A stretch of DNA of 64,000 nucleotides from Neoscytalidium dimidiatum (GCA_037367355.1 CM074703.1:1240001-1304000), one strand, 5' to 3'; positions 31,963 to 44,946 are shown, counted from the stretch's first letter. Numbers and translations are program-made. The notes: generated by a model not told the origin, from the sequence alone.

Positions 31963-34900
31963 ATGAGCGTTACTACAAGCTCCGCCAACGTAGATCCGCC
32001 GCCTTTGCTCTTCGGCCAGCGCTCGCCCTCGCCGCCTTCGTTTGGCCCCTTCCCGACGAGCACGCCCCAGAGTCCTACCAGCCCGCGAACCCACCCGCCG
32101 CTTCTCCCCGACGACGCCGAGATGAGCAGTCACCATCCTCCACCTCCTGCACCACACGCCGGCCATAGCGACAGCGAAGACTCGGACATGGATGACACTG
32201 ACGGGTCCATCGAACTGCCCCCCTCGCAGCTAAGCCAAAATGGTGTAGCTTCGGGTGCAGCTCACCCCCGCGACGCGCCTGCCGTAACGCTCCACGAAGA
32301 GCAAGATGCCATGGATACGTCCCCGGATTCTCCAGGCAGCATTTCTTTCGGATTCTCCCAAGGTCCCCCGATATCCTTCGGCGAGCTCGAGAGTCCTCTT
32401 CCCCCTCCACCGCCTGCGCCCGCGAATGGCGCATCAGACCCCGCACCTGGCGAGAATCTCAGCCGCATAACCTCCCACGGCAGCTCTATTAACTCTGGCC
32501 CTGACCCAGACGAGCAACCTCCAGAGCCTCCACCACCTGTCGCTGCACCTCCGCATTCAGCGCCTGGCTCTCCGCGTGGGGAAGATGAAATAGCCGAACA
32601 AGAAGAGACATCGGACGACGAAGATGTCCTGCCACCATGGAGGGAGCTCAAGGAAGATACTTCAGTACCAGATGAACAAGAGCTGAGAGAAATAGAGGCT
32701 ATGGGAGAGCACAGTGCACTTGATTGTAAGTTTAACAATGGCAAAATCAGTCAGGCGCCACCTTTATTCTAACCAGTTGTCTGCAGACGAATACTGGCAA
32801 CAGAGGACATTCCAAGACCTTGAAGACCCTGAATATACTCCAGGGCCGACAGGAAGGCTCGATTGGACCGTCCCAAACTATAATGGCACAAAAGAGAATC
32901 CGAACCGGGAGCTTGTCATGAAGTCACCTGTGGTCAACGTTGGGGGATATGATTGGCAGATCAAGTTTTATCCGCGCGGAAATGATTCCGACTTCCTCAG
33001 CATCTATGTCGAGTGTCTGACAGTGGCCAAAAGGGAGGACAAGGCAGATGCGCAGGTGCCTGGAGACGTGACTTCGAACGACAGTGAGAAGACTCCAGGC
33101 AGCAGCAGGCCTCAGCGATCTTCCGCAGCGTGCACTCCCACGGAGTATCAACAAGGGCCCCTACCTCTTCTCACAGACGAGCTAGTGCCCAAGCGTCCGA
33201 GTGTTGCCGCTCAAGTCTCTGTAGTCCTCTACAACCCCTCAGAGCCGCGCACAAATTACTTCAGGCAATGCTCGCACAGGTTCTGTCCAGACTCGCCGGA
33301 TTGGGGGTGGACACGCTTTGCTGGACCACACTTCGAGATCCACTACCGACAAAGGGGTCAGAGACAAGCATTGCTTCGCAATGACACCTTGGCGTTTAGT
33401 GCCCACATTAGGGTTATCAACGACCCTACAGAGTGCTTATGGGAGCATCACAACCGGGACAACAGATGGGACAGTTATTCAATGACTGGGCTGCAAGGTT
33501 TGGCGGACTCTGAGTATGATTCGCATGGTGGCAGCTTAATCGCAGCAATTTCCTCCTGGATGCTACTCAAACCATTCCGCCAATTCTTGTACGAGATTAC
33601 GTTGCCTGATCCGGTCAAAGAAGCAAGAAAGAGACCAAAACCACTCCTTTCTGCTCTCCAGAGAACTCTTTACCGGCTACGGACGGACGTCCAACCTGGC
33701 TGCGGGCCGGTCGATCTTGACGACATTGCAGAGGCCCTGGAATGGTATGGCACTGATTCGTGTCTGAGCAAGCTGGATGTCATCGAAATATGGGAGATTC
33801 TGAGGGCGAAGATCGAGTTTGAACTGGCAGATTCACCCAACAAGGATGCCTTCAAGGATCTCTTTGGTCCAGAGAGGGACCGCATGATGAACTTCCCGAG
33901 CTACCGCGTGCCAGTCAAGGATTGTGCAGACGTGCAATCTGCGGTCGACAGGGCTCCTAACTTGGTCCAACCGGCCGTCCCGCTGCCAAAGGTTCTGCAC
34001 CTAGAATTGGAGAGACAAGAATTTGACCGTGAAAGTCGGTCGATGCGTAAACTGGCAAACAAAGTCACAATTCAGGAGAAGATCACCATCAATCGGACGG
34101 CCTACATCTTGTACGGTTTCGTTGTGCACAAGGACAGCCTTCAGTCCGGGTCTTACTATTCTGTCGTCCGACCGAGGGGTCCAGGGAGTAAATGGTACGC
34201 CTTTTACGACGGTAAAGAAGAGAATCGCGTAGTCTGTTTGACCAAAAGGCAGGCGATCGAAGAGCATGAAGGAGGCGGTACAGAGAAATCAGCGGTGGCT
34301 TATATTTTGATGTACGTGCGCCAAGACGTCGTTCCGAAGCAGTTCAGCAAGGAAGAGCCGGAATGGAAAGTGCCTCAATGGCTGAAGAAACACCCACATC
34401 CTCCCATGCAACAAGCAGCCCATGAAACAACGGAGGAAACATTGGACTACAAGATCATTGAGTCCCATGTCTTCCTCGAGCATGATGGTCCCGGAATCAT
34501 GGATCCTTCTGACAAGAAATGGGACAAGTCGCCGTATGTGAGCTCCATCGACCTTCCCGCTTCTGCTTCGACCAGAGAGGTCAGAGATATTTTGGCACAG
34601 AAATTTCAGACCAGAGACCCTCGACAGATCAGGTTCTGGTTCCTCGACCACACCAATGGTACATCCCACAGGCCAAACATGCGCAGTAGTGGCTCTATCG
34701 AGGATCCTCGTGACCCCGAGCGTGAGTCGAGCTGGAAATTGCGGACTGCAGCAGAGAACTGGCCAGAGCGCAGGATATGGGTCCATGTGTTGGATTTTGA
34801 GAGCCTTCCTGGGCTAACGAACACTACGGAAACGTCGGTCAGTGAGGTGATTGGCGATGAGAACACTGGGAACGCAGCGGTGGATCACGATAGAGATTCT

Positions 34901-36109
34901 CCCATGAGCGATGCGGACAACGGTGGTAACCCGACTGATGAGCAGATGGACCTGGTGATTACGGAAGGCCTTGCTGCTCAGGCCGCACGTCAACATCCCG
35001 TAAACGTAACGGCAGATATGGACTTTACATTACCACGCCCATTCCAAACTGGCTCTGCCCACAACGACACGGAGATGGCCGACAACAACGAGGCGATGCA
35101 GGCGATGCAGGCGATGCCTCCACCGCCTCCTCCGCCTCCACCTGCCGACATTGTGTCGCTGATTCCTGTCACTGACAATGTGGTCGTAGTCAATACGTCA
35201 AACCTAACTCCGCTCGACTTTGCAATGCCTCCTCCAGTGTCACAACCCCCGCCTTCCTCGCTGGATGAAGTCTATTATTTCCTTAAAACATTCGACCCGG
35301 AATCTCAAAGTCTCAGAGCGCAAAAGGCTGTCGTGGCAAGCAAGAACGATCGCATTGATCACTCGGTCCTTGATGCTCTGGAGAAACCACATGATACTCC
35401 GCTGGACATCTATGAGGAGGAAGGTCCCACAATCGCGACAAGGATCCAGCGTCGTGGTAGCATCACCTTCAGTCAAGCAAGTATCCACAGCACGGCTATC
35501 CTGATTGTGCAAACACCTTTAAACTCTGAGCAATGCTCTGAGTTAGCGAGCCGCGCTCTCTTCTCGGACCCGGTAGACTACGTCCATCATGCCACAGCTA
35601 CCCGCTTCGCCACACCCTCAACGCCTCTTACTGGCCACTTCACCATGGACTACTTCAGCTCTGAGCACTACATAGGCATGCTTGTCCGGGGCCGGCCTCA
35701 TGGTACAGGTCGGCGACTGTATTTTGACGGTGGCGAGTACGTTGGTTCTTTTCGCCTCGGTCAACGTCACGGCAATGGCCGTTTGACCTACCCCAACGGC
35801 GATGTCTACGAGGGTGAGTGGGTAGCAGATCTGCCTGAGGGTCGCGGAAGCTTTGTCGAAGCGGCCACCGGCAATTCGTACCTCGGCGGCTGGAAGGCTG
35901 GCAAGAAGTTCGGCGAGGGCGTCACACACTGGAAGAATGCACAAGAAGTTGAGCGGCTGTGTCGAATTTGCTGGGAAGAGGGTGCTGACGCTGCTTTCTA
36001 TGACTGTGGGCATGTCGTGGCGTGTTTAGGCTGCGCACGCAGGGTGGATACATGTCCTGTGTGTCGGAGGAGGGTGCTCAGTGCGATGAAATTATTCTTC
36101 GGCAACTAA
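31963..36109 (+). CDS. MATH / inactive USP-like / MORN / RING multidomain protein
   Basis: Predicted 1361 residues from exons 31963-32725 and 32787-36109 (61-bp intron restoring ALDYEYWQQ). The N-terminal 250 residues are Pro/Ser/Asp-rich and disordered. A MATH-like domain lies at about 280-465, then a USP/UCH-like fold: the Cys-box position is GLQGLADSEYDSHGG (488-502), with PKVLHLELERQEFD and YILYGFVVHKDSLQSGSYYS (to 713) marking the palm and His box. The family catalytic Cys box (GLxNxGxTCYxN) has no Cys here, and the His of GHY is Ser710, so the deubiquitinase should be dead. Three to four MORN motifs follow at about 1205-1300 (GDVYEGEWV). A C3HC4 RING (1313-1347, CRICWEEG ... CGH ... CPVC) ends the protein, suggesting E3 ligase activity. 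Similar proteins are annotated in other ascomycetes as MATH and UCH domain proteins. Confidence 0.88.
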
Positions 36110-37452
36110 GAGAGTCTGGTGGTCATCGAGTTTCCGACCGGGTTTCTGACGGTAGGGTAACAGAGTTGAAACATAAGTGGACAGAACAATGGGTATCTAC
36201 GAACGGATCGGACGGAGTTTGGACTTTGACGAACACTGAAACGGCCTTCAACTGGCGCGCAGGGGGAATTGGACACTGAAGAGATCGATACAAATATGGG
36301 CATCAAGAATGGCGTTACATACCCCTCAAACCGAATATTGATCATCGATACGGCGGCTTCTGAACAGTGTGGTGGAAAGGCGAACTTCCTCGTTGTTTCT
36401 CTTCTTGGTCTTCGAATTCCGCGGAGGGGGTTACGTAAAGGTGCCAACGGGGATGGTCATTGAAGTCGCTGTCTCTTACTTATATGCTAGAAGTGTCATT
36501 GCGAGATTTGGTCTTCACTCATTCTTTTCTTCTATTAATTTTCGGTTTTCAGAAGCAGGTAAATTGAATGGGTATGGAACAACATCCGGGTTGGGATAGG
36601 CTTGGCGAGAGACATACTTAAATTCTTTGTCACTTCTTCTCCCTTCTCAAGAACAGTGTGGGTTTACAAAACAAGCCTTCACGCTTTGTCGCAACTCGGG
36701 GACGGGGCGAAGGGACTTGAGCTTGGCATGAGCTGACCCAAACACGGCTTCTGATGATGTATTTCCACTCTTTGGTCTCTTGCATGGTGCGTTTAGCGCT
36801 GCTTTTTGGTTCGCTCGTTCGTCCCTCAGCTCCTTTCGGATAGATTTGCCATAAGCCATATAATTATTAGGACATTTATACAGAGTTGCCATTGTCTCTT
36901 CATGCGACATCCGAGGTTTTAATTGATTCATTATATGCGATCTTGCGCTTTTCATAAACAATCGTAGATGTTTCCGTCTAGTTGAAAGTACCACTTATCG
37001 CAAATGGCCATCGTGCATCCAGATCACCCCCAAAATGAGAGAGAAACCTCGTGCCTGCCTTGCATAGATATCCTCGGGCCGTGATATGACCCGAAGCTTT
37101 GGGGTGGTGGCATAAATCTCTAGAAGAGGCCTTCCGCTTCCTTTTCTTCCTCTCTACCTCCACAACACCAGCACGCTCCCTTGGTCTCCATCTGCTCGGC
37201 GTAGATGCTACATATCTGAGTAAGTATAGTATAATATACAAGCACACTTCACCATATCATCTCTAAACTGCCATGGCATGACTACATTCCTCCGTGGGCG
37301 GCCTGCAAGTCAAGTTGGCCCGGCCTCACTTCAACTTGAACCATCGCACCCAAACCCCACCAATATGGCACACCGATCACGACTAACGCTACCTCGTCAT
37401 CTCTCAGACCAAACAACACAGCTCTACTCAATCCCACCCACGAACCGCAAAC
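36110..37452. other. Spacer
   Basis: No gene recognised. A minus-strand frame of about 115 codons at 36647-36994 lies in AT-richer DNA but shows no domain and no splice partners. The segment just before 37453 is the leader of the Myb-like gene. Confidence 0.4.
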
Positions 37453-38094
37453 ATGGTCAACTGGACTGCAGACGTCGACGCGAAGCTCTTCGTGTGCGTG
37501 CTCAAGCAGATCAGCGGCTCCCTCAACTACAACCAGCTGGCCGCCGACATGGGCGCCATGGGCATCGGTACGGTCTCTCGCCCTCACTTGCAACCCTGCC
37601 TCACAAGAACCTCCTCGCTCCCTTCCCCTCCCAAACGCAGGCTAAAATCCCTTACCACAGAGGTCACCGCGAAGGCGTGCACCCACCGCATCGCCAATCT
37701 GAAGAACAAGGCCAAGGCCGGCAACGGCGGCGGCAGCGTCTCCGCCCCGACCACCCCGCGCAAGCCGCGCGGCGCCGCGACGGCGCCCAAGAAGGGCGGA
37801 TCCGCTAGGACCAACAGGCGCGTCAAGCGCGAGCCGGCCGAGTCGGACTCGTCCTCGGACGACGACGAGGACGCGGCCGGCGCCGACCCGGACGGCGAGT
37901 GGGGCGTCAAGAAGCGGAAGGTCGTGAAGCGCGAGGGCGGCGGAGACGGAGCGAAGAAGCGCAAGATTGAGGACATCTCGAGCGATGGGGACGACGAGGG
38001 CGATGGCGGCGATTGGGCCGCTGCGGCGGACCTGGCGCTGTTTCAGGCTGCGGTCAAGGCGGCGGAGACGGACGCGGATGTGGAGGAGGCTTGA
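37453..38094 (+). CDS. Small Myb/SANT-like nuclear protein
   Basis: Exons 37453-37567 and 37661-38094 give 182 residues. The N-terminus (MVNWTADVDAKLFVCVLKQ ... LAADMGAMGI, then EVTAKACTHRIANLKNKAK after the splice) is the short Trp-led helical Myb/SANT-like domain common in small filamentous-ascomycete proteins; a DNA-binding role is likely but unproven. The rest is disordered: Pro/Lys-rich, acidic Ser/Asp runs, KKRK-type nuclear signals, and an acidic C-terminus. Odd: the 93-bp intron (GTACGG ... CCACAG) is a multiple of three with no in-frame stop. A retained form would therefore insert 31 residues into the Myb-like helix region rather than truncate the protein. Splicing restores the domain, so it is the favoured form. 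Confidence 0.82.
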   Translation: MVNWTADVDAKLFVCVLKQISGSLNYNQLAADMGAMGIGTVSRPHLQPCLTRTSSLPSPPKRRLKSLTTEVTAKACTHRIANLKNKAKAGNGGGSVSAPTTPRKPRGAATAPKKGGSARTNRRVKREPAESDSSSDDDEDAAGADPDGEWGVKKRKVVKREGGGDGAKKRKIEDISSDGDDEGDGGDWAAAADLALFQAAVKAAETDADVEEA

Positions 38095-40753
38095 GGGTGG
38101 GGAGAGGAGCCTTTCTCTCTCACTCTCTCACTCTCTTTCTCTGATGCAGACTTACACGGATTATTCAGCTACTCTTCCTTTTCTTCGGATGTTGGTCTTC
38201 TTAAGGGATGGACTGGCTGGATACGGAGTTCTTTTGGTGGTCATCCGGAGATGGCGCTGGGGTTAGGAAGAATGGTTCTGCGTATGAAGTCCAGGTAGCC
38301 TCTTAACAATACAGGAGTGGGCCGGAACGTCTGCTAGAGCAATAAAATGCAATCGAAATACTAGTTGTTTCAACCATAACGACACTGAGGACCAGCATGA
38401 CTATCAAGAGAAGCGGAGCATATGTCTCTAGCCGAGGATGGTCTTGCCGAGTAAGACCTGAAAGAATACAACCGACGGGTCCACCATAGATCGACTGATT
38501 TCAATATCTTGCTGCGGGCCTCTGAGCTACGCTGTGGAGCGGCGACGGGTGCTCGGCTGCGCCTGAAGGTCACAAGCACCTTGACTCTCTCGGACCGAGG
38601 CCGGAGGGAAACCGAAGTGCTATTGTTGGGACAGTCCAGTCTCCACATCCAGCCTTACATTAAGGTACGGATTGACCCACCTTCCGGACAAGGAATTGGA
38701 TTTCCAGTCACCGAAGCGTGGATGGGTCCGGAAGCAGAACATGGGCAAGCAGAGGCGGCGCGAGGAACCGTCAACAAGTCTGCGATACGACGTCGAGATC
38801 GGGGAAGTGCTATTATTGTAGCAGCAGTGGATACAGCGCTCGTACGGATCCTACGTTCCCGACGACACTGAATAATGGCGTCGACGCTCTGGGATGGGAC
38901 GATAGCTCAACCAGGTCGTGAGTCAAAGAAGGGCATGCTTGGCGGGCGGTACATGCAGGTGATGCTCAACAAAGGCTGAGAGCGGGAAGATCTTCGGAGG
39001 GAGTCCGAGCGTGTTCTATACATGTACTTGGGCCAAGGCTGGGAAGGGCCGGCGGGTCTCTCGGTTTGGGCGGCAGGGCAGCGGGACGAGAGGCCTGAAA
39101 CAGAGCAGCGCGGATGAAACGTCGCATTGAAACAGAGGGAAGGGCCGGAAGGCATGGGGAGGAGGTTGAAACTACGAGCATCAGACAGGCGACGGGGCGG
39201 CGGCGGCGGTGGGACGGTCGTCTATCGCAGATCAGCTGCACCGCCTCACACCCCACAGGCGCGGACTCGAGCCCCTGGCGACATTCGCCACATTGGCGCT
39301 TCCCGAGTCAGGTGTTCGTCCGGGCAGCACAGTCAGCCGAGCAGGCGAGGGACCGGAAAGAGAGCCATGCTGCGCGGATGGACGGGCGACAGGGCGACGG
39401 GGACGCGGAGTGGAGCGGGCGGCGACAGGCGAGGAGGAGCGGCTGCTCGAGTGAAGTGAGCAAGGGCGGTGACGCAGCGTCGGCAGGCAGCACCAGGCAT
39501 CCGCTCGCGGCCTAGCGCGGTAGGGCTGAGAGCGCACCTGCAGCACCCTGGCACCTGGAGCAGCGCGCGCCCAAACGCGAGTCGCGCGCTCACCTCACTG
39601 CCACACCAGCCAGCCAGCCAGCCGCCAGTCGCCTCCTCCACGCCGAGATCCCATGACTCCCGCCCAGCATGCAGCGCGATGCGTGATGCCATACTGCTCT
39701 GCTACCTGCGAGTGCGCCCGGTCCCGCATCCCCCCCCGCCGGCCATGGTCCTCCGATCGGCTCCCTTGCCACTGCGCGGCTCCCGCAGCCCCCCCCCCCC
39801 CATCCATCCGGCTCTCTCCATCGCCCGCTGCACCTCGACTCGATGTCATCATCCTCCACCTCCACCTCGGCCTCGCCGGCTGGCCGCTGTCAGCAGCATC
39901 CAGCGCGCTTCGTACTGCTGCGCGCCGCCGTCCAGACAGCCATTGCGCTTCCCCTTTTCTCGTATCTCCTAATTTCCCCAATGGTGATCGCCTCCGGCCG
40001 CACCACCAAAGTCTCCCAAAAATACGCTGTCAATATTTCCTCACTGGGGGCGTTTCGGACATGCATCACGCTTGCCGACCCAGGAGCGGCTCAATTATGT
40101 CGCAGATCGTGCAATTATGTCGCCCCGCTCCCACGCACGCACCCACGCCCCGTCGCGCACGTGGTGGAGATCAATTAAGTCAGACTGCAGCCCTCAATTG
40201 ACCTTCGCGCTCATGTCATTCTCATCCGCCGTGCTGCTGCGCCTCACCCCCTCCACCCCCGCCGACCAAATTCGCCCAGGATAGGATCACGCCTTGCCCT
40301 TCGCGGCCAAGCCTGCAAGCCCACCACCACCCGTGCTCCGGTCAGCCTCAGCCGTGGCTAGTGCGCAAATCTATCCTTAGTACAGCCAAACGTCGTGAGG
40401 CCCGAGTGTGCACCGCAGCAGCCTTACTGATCCTCCAAGAGTCACATCTCGCGATGGCCGTTGCGCTGCCACCGTCGCTATGTATAAGTAACTTTTCCCA
40501 AGGCCACCATCGAGCCGCAACCACCAGCGACATTCCTTTCTCTGCGGTACAGCCATAAAAGCAATCGGCCGGTGTTCAGTCTCTCCTCCATCCTCTGCTT
40601 TCTGCGCCTTCAATTCCTCCGTTCCGGCATTTCTCCAGCCATCTGCATGGGTCGCGGCGGTTACAACTGAATCCACTTCCCGCAACATCTTTCGAAGTCC
40701 ACCAAACCCCTCCAAGAAAAAACCAAAAAAAAAAAAAAAAAAACTCCAGCAAC
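38095..40753. other. Long GC-rich spacer
   Basis: About 2.7 kb with no recognisable gene. It starts with a CT-rich microsatellite at about 38115-38140, then GC-rich DNA with many overlapping short frames. A short C tract lies near 39791. An A-rich stretch at 40712-40743 leads into the small gene at 40754. Confidence 0.4.
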
Positions 40754-40918
40754 ATGTGCATCCGGATCGTTGAGAAGTACGCCGTTTGCGGCTGCATCTA
40801 TCACGTTCATGCCGTTGATGCCTGCGCTTCCGTTGGCCGCCATCCCGTTGTCGACAAGGTCATCCACGTGGGGTACACCTGCGCAACGCACGCCAAAACC
40901 GCGCCTTCGGGACGATGA
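40754..40918 (+). CDS. 54-residue Cys/His-rich protein
   Basis: A short frame starts MCIRIVEKYAVCGCIYHVHA, continues VDACASVGRHPVVDKVIHVG, and ends YTCATHAKTAPSGR. Cys/His positions are C2, C12-x-C14, H17-x-H19, C24 and C43-x-x-H46, which could bind zinc. The pattern (short start, Y-x-V-C-x-C, H-x-V-D-x-C, V-G-Y-x-C-x-x-H) resembles a family of tiny uncharacterised proteins I recall from filamentous ascomycetes; that is memory, not a search. No signal peptide. The ATG follows a long A tract and CTCCAGCAAC, a plausible leader. It is isolated, with no gene within several kb on either side. The function is unknown. Confidence 0.6.
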   Translation: MCIRIVEKYAVCGCIYHVHAVDACASVGRHPVVDKVIHVGYTCATHAKTAPSGR

Positions 40919-43900
40919 AGAGGGAGTGCGGGTCTATTGCCCCATCAAGCCTCGACTCCGGGTGCCCCGCCAAACTGACGCTGCCCTCTTCATCGTGCCG
41001 GATCCACTGGAACGGAGACGGAGAACCGGAATGGACCCGCTGGCCGGGTCCGCGATACGAGGGGGATGGAAATCCAAGGAGAGAAGGGATCGATCGGGGG
41101 CAAGTCCTTTCCCCTGATTGGGCAGCTTCCAAAATCACACTTGCGCCGACCGCCGGATATGAGCGACTCATCAGCTCTCCTCCACGGCAATCCACCCGAC
41201 GGACTGCATCCGCAAACTGAATCATGGTGCCGGCATCACGCTTCAGTCCCACAACTTAGAAAACACCCATACTGCTTGATTTGCAGGCAGGCCAAGCAGA
41301 AAAGAAACCGGCGTTATTGGTAATGGTTAATGTGTAAAGGGGAACATGGCAGTCACGTCTGCGACGATTCGCTTGCTAGAAGGAACCTTTGCATCGGGAG
41401 GGCGTTTTCCCAGTTTGTTTCCTATTTTCTTTCCTTCTTCTTCTTCTTCTTCTTCTTCTTCCTCTCTTCATGATATCCCTCCGCGTCATTCGCTGCATTT
41501 TTTTTTCCCCCCTCCGAGTTGCATTAGCGGGTCGTTCCTGGATCGTATTCCTTTTTAGTGTGCCTCCATCTGGCAAGGTTCCTCCACTTCCTATTCCGCT
41601 TTTACTTCATCATCTAGCTTTTAATGGCAAAATTAACACCAAATCGGAGCAAAATGTGCTGCACTGCCCAGGTGACATGTCGTCATTCCCCACTTAATTT
41701 CCTCTTTCTGAAGACGTCCATTCGCGGGCTGAGCTGACTTTATACGAAGATGTCACTCTCGGACCTGACGATCTTCGGTATTTGGCTTAGCCACATGTGC
41801 TAATTGATCGCCGGACTTTTGACTGATAAGCGGTCGGCTCGTCATGGGCAGAGCGGTCGGCAGACATCATGGTCAAGTCATCGGCAACTCCGAGCTGCGG
41901 TCGGCAAGCCATGCTAGCGCAATCGCGTCCCGGTCACGCCGGACTTCTTGTTTCGACCTCTGTTCTTTCTTCTCTAAAAATAGGCCACTTGCGCTTCACC
42001 TGATCGATTCAAGCTATCACGATCATAGGTAGTTGGTTAGAGAAAGACGCAAAGAAACTTGCAAAGAGCCCGGATGTTTGCTAGTATTGTTTCGTAAAGT
42101 ATGATCATATACGTTGACGTAAAGAATCGGTTCATCATGTAGTTGAGAACACTAGTGTTCCGTATCGCGCAAGCAAATACTCGCGCATTCGCTCAGATAG
42201 TATTGTCAGAGAGAGTCTCTCGAGGCTCCTTCCTACTAAGGAATTTGGATGTTCAAACACTGACCTCGCACTTTTAGCGCACACCAAGCGACTGAAACAT
42301 CCATGTTAGGGTGATATCACGCAGCGGGAATGTAGCTCGGCCATAATACTCGGGGTGGCTGGTTAAGGCGCAACCGGCACGCTTCCGCTTCCCAAAGACC
42401 AAGAAATCCCAACAACTCTGCCCGCTCACGCACCACCAAAGTCTCGGATTTGTCAAAGCCATACGAATCCATCGTCCCAACGACATCCATATCAAGTATT
42501 CCCAGAATCATGAAGAACTCGCGGCGCGTCTAGACCGCGCCTGAATTCGGCGAAGATCGGCAGGCACCGGCAGAGACGCTGCACGCACGAACTCCAAATG
42601 CATGCACACCGCCACAACTGCAGCCACATGCCCGGTCCATCACTCATCACGCTTTCCCCCATCATCCGCACGCATGGGCCTGCTTGGTCGTCAGAACGGC
42701 CATACCGCCCATCCAACCCGGCCACCGCTACTTCCCACCTGCTCCTCCAAAGAGCCATGTCACTCGGGCCGTCTTCCGGCACGCCATGCGAGTGTTTCGG
42801 CATTTCCGTAAGGCTGAAGGGAAATGATGACATCCTCATCGGCTCCACCCCAGCTGATTACGTAGTGCGCGCGTCCTCACCGCCAACGGCGAGAGGAAGG
42901 GTCTCTCTGCCTGGCTGCGGAGGGCAAGAGGGTGTGCGTAAGCCAGCCCTACAGAGTCCCCACTTTCTCGGGGTATTCCAGGGGTATGAGTTCTCCCGTC
43001 CGGCACAAGAGACCGCAGTAGCCGCGGGGCGCCAGGCATCCGGACGGCGGCCAGCTTCGCCCGAACGAACCGCTGAGCCTTTCCGAAGGAAGAAGCTCTT
43101 CTCAATTGGAACTGCATTCTTTTCCCTTCGTCCTATTGAAACATTGTTCTTAACGACGCCCATCCTGGCGGTTCGGTGTTCGAAAATGCTAGATGCAACA
43201 TCGCGTCCTCTGGTCCTCCATCCTACCTCTCCCCGGCAAAGCATGGTCAAGCGACTACAACGGTACCGCCAGCGCGATGGGAGAATACACAGCCCAGCTG
43301 CAACGCTAATTAACCACCTTAACGTCGGTCGCTTAATGAAGCAAATGCAACCCTCTTGGGTCAAGGCAGATTCGAAAAGCAAATCAATTAAGGACCGACG
43401 GGCCACACATATGATCGCCATCGCATCCGCGCCGCAGCAGCAGCAACAGCAAAGCAAAGTCTCGAGATGGAAAAGCTAATTTACCCAGAATTTCCGCATC
43501 CGTGAGTATTGTGTCTCACACCGCCACACTTGCTGCTCCATGCGTTTATCCTTCGGACACCACACAGGTCCACTGTCCGCTCTGTTCTCTTTTTCCTCCC
43601 CCCCCTCTCGCTAACGGGCACTCACTGCACGGAGGCGCTATGCCCCTTTCTTTCTTTTTCCATGTACTCCCCCATCCCCCCTTCCCCCCACACTCGGCTG
43701 CTCGCAGCGTCTCTTCCCTCGTCGCATAAACGGCGGACCCTACCTTCCTGTTCCTGGTCGCACCCTTGCCCACCTTCTCGCCTTTTCCTTCCCTGCGACC
43801 GTTCGGCCGTCCTCCCCCCCCTCCTCGTCGGGAGCAAGCGAGCGAGGCGAGAACCCGACCGGACGGCGCTCGCGCACACTCGCGTTTCGGCCCGACCCTG

Positions 43901-44935
43901 CTCGCATGGAGAGCGCTCGTCGGCCTATCGCTTTGCCGGGATGCTTCTGTCGTTATCCTCACACGTTGCTGGCCGGCGCCCATGATGCAGCGTCGTGCCT
44001 GGCGGCGGGGCCCTCTCTTTTCGCTCTTTCTATGCCCGCGCCTAAGGTTTGGTCGATGATCTGTTGGATTCTGACCGTTTTGATCGATTCGGCTGGTGCG
44101 TGCCTGCCGCGGAATTGGTCGGCCGTGGCCGTGGTTTGTCCCGTGTGACTGTTCCGGCCTCCGTCTTAGTGTGACTGGGCAAGTCTTGTAATGGACAGTT
44201 CTGGGCACCCGCTCTCTGGTGGAGTCATTGTGCGGCAGTGGTGCTCAGGCCTGATGCTCGGCGTTGGCGCCTCGATAATTGATCACACAGCCAACATTCA
44301 ACATGTTCCTGCGTCCTCTGCTCGGCAATAGCATATTACAGGGGGAGATCTTGACGTAGCGGAATCGAATGAGTTTGGAACTTGAGGCTGGTGTTAGAGC
44401 GCAGCTGAAGTGTTTGATCTGGGGTATTTGTGGGAATTCTTTTGCCGCTACCATGTTCTGATGGATGCCTCAAATTCCTTGCCTTCTATCATGCAATTAT
44501 GTGAAGCCAAGGACTCGTCAATTCCTGTGGGTCCTCTTATTACTACGCAATGTAGGTTGGAAGGTTCATGTGATCCCGCCACTTCAACGGTGTGCAGCAA
44601 TGTGGTAGACACTGACGAAGCCCTCAAAGCTCAAGGCACGACAAAGGGTAATGAGAAGCGCGATAGAGGTAATGTCCGGTAATATCTGGAGAGAAGGGCT
44701 CTTCCTTATCCGAGTACTTTCGAATCAGTAGACAGATGTGAAGTTTGCGGAGGCTGAATTAAAGTGATGCACCATAACAGCAACTACCATGTGCGGCTCG
44801 TCCCGGCGGGGTTCATGTCATTCCTGCCGCAATAGTCACGATCCTCTGCGTAACTCTTCAACTCCACCATCTTCGCGAAAAACCAGCAGCAGTCCCATCT
44901 CCCAGATCTCTCCGCACCATTCGCTTCGCAAGCGT
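40919..44935. other. Long spacer without recognisable genes
   Basis: About 4 kb. A 293-codon plus-strand frame (42598-43479) and a 220-codon minus-strand frame (43546-44208) are present, but neither shows a domain and both overlap other frames. A TTC microsatellite lies at about 41426-41461, and a CAG/CAA tract at about 43434-43452. Confidence 0.4.
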
Positions 44936-44946
44936 GACGACCATCG

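Noticed and set aside
42598..43479. 293-codon plus-strand frame
   Set aside because: No recognisable domain or motif, overlapped by a 199-codon frame on the other strand, His/Ser/Arg/Pro-rich text. It could be an orphan gene but nothing supports it.
43546..44208. 220-codon minus-strand frame
   Set aside because: Arg/Gly-rich low-information text opposite a pyrimidine-rich strand; no ATG-context, splice or domain support.
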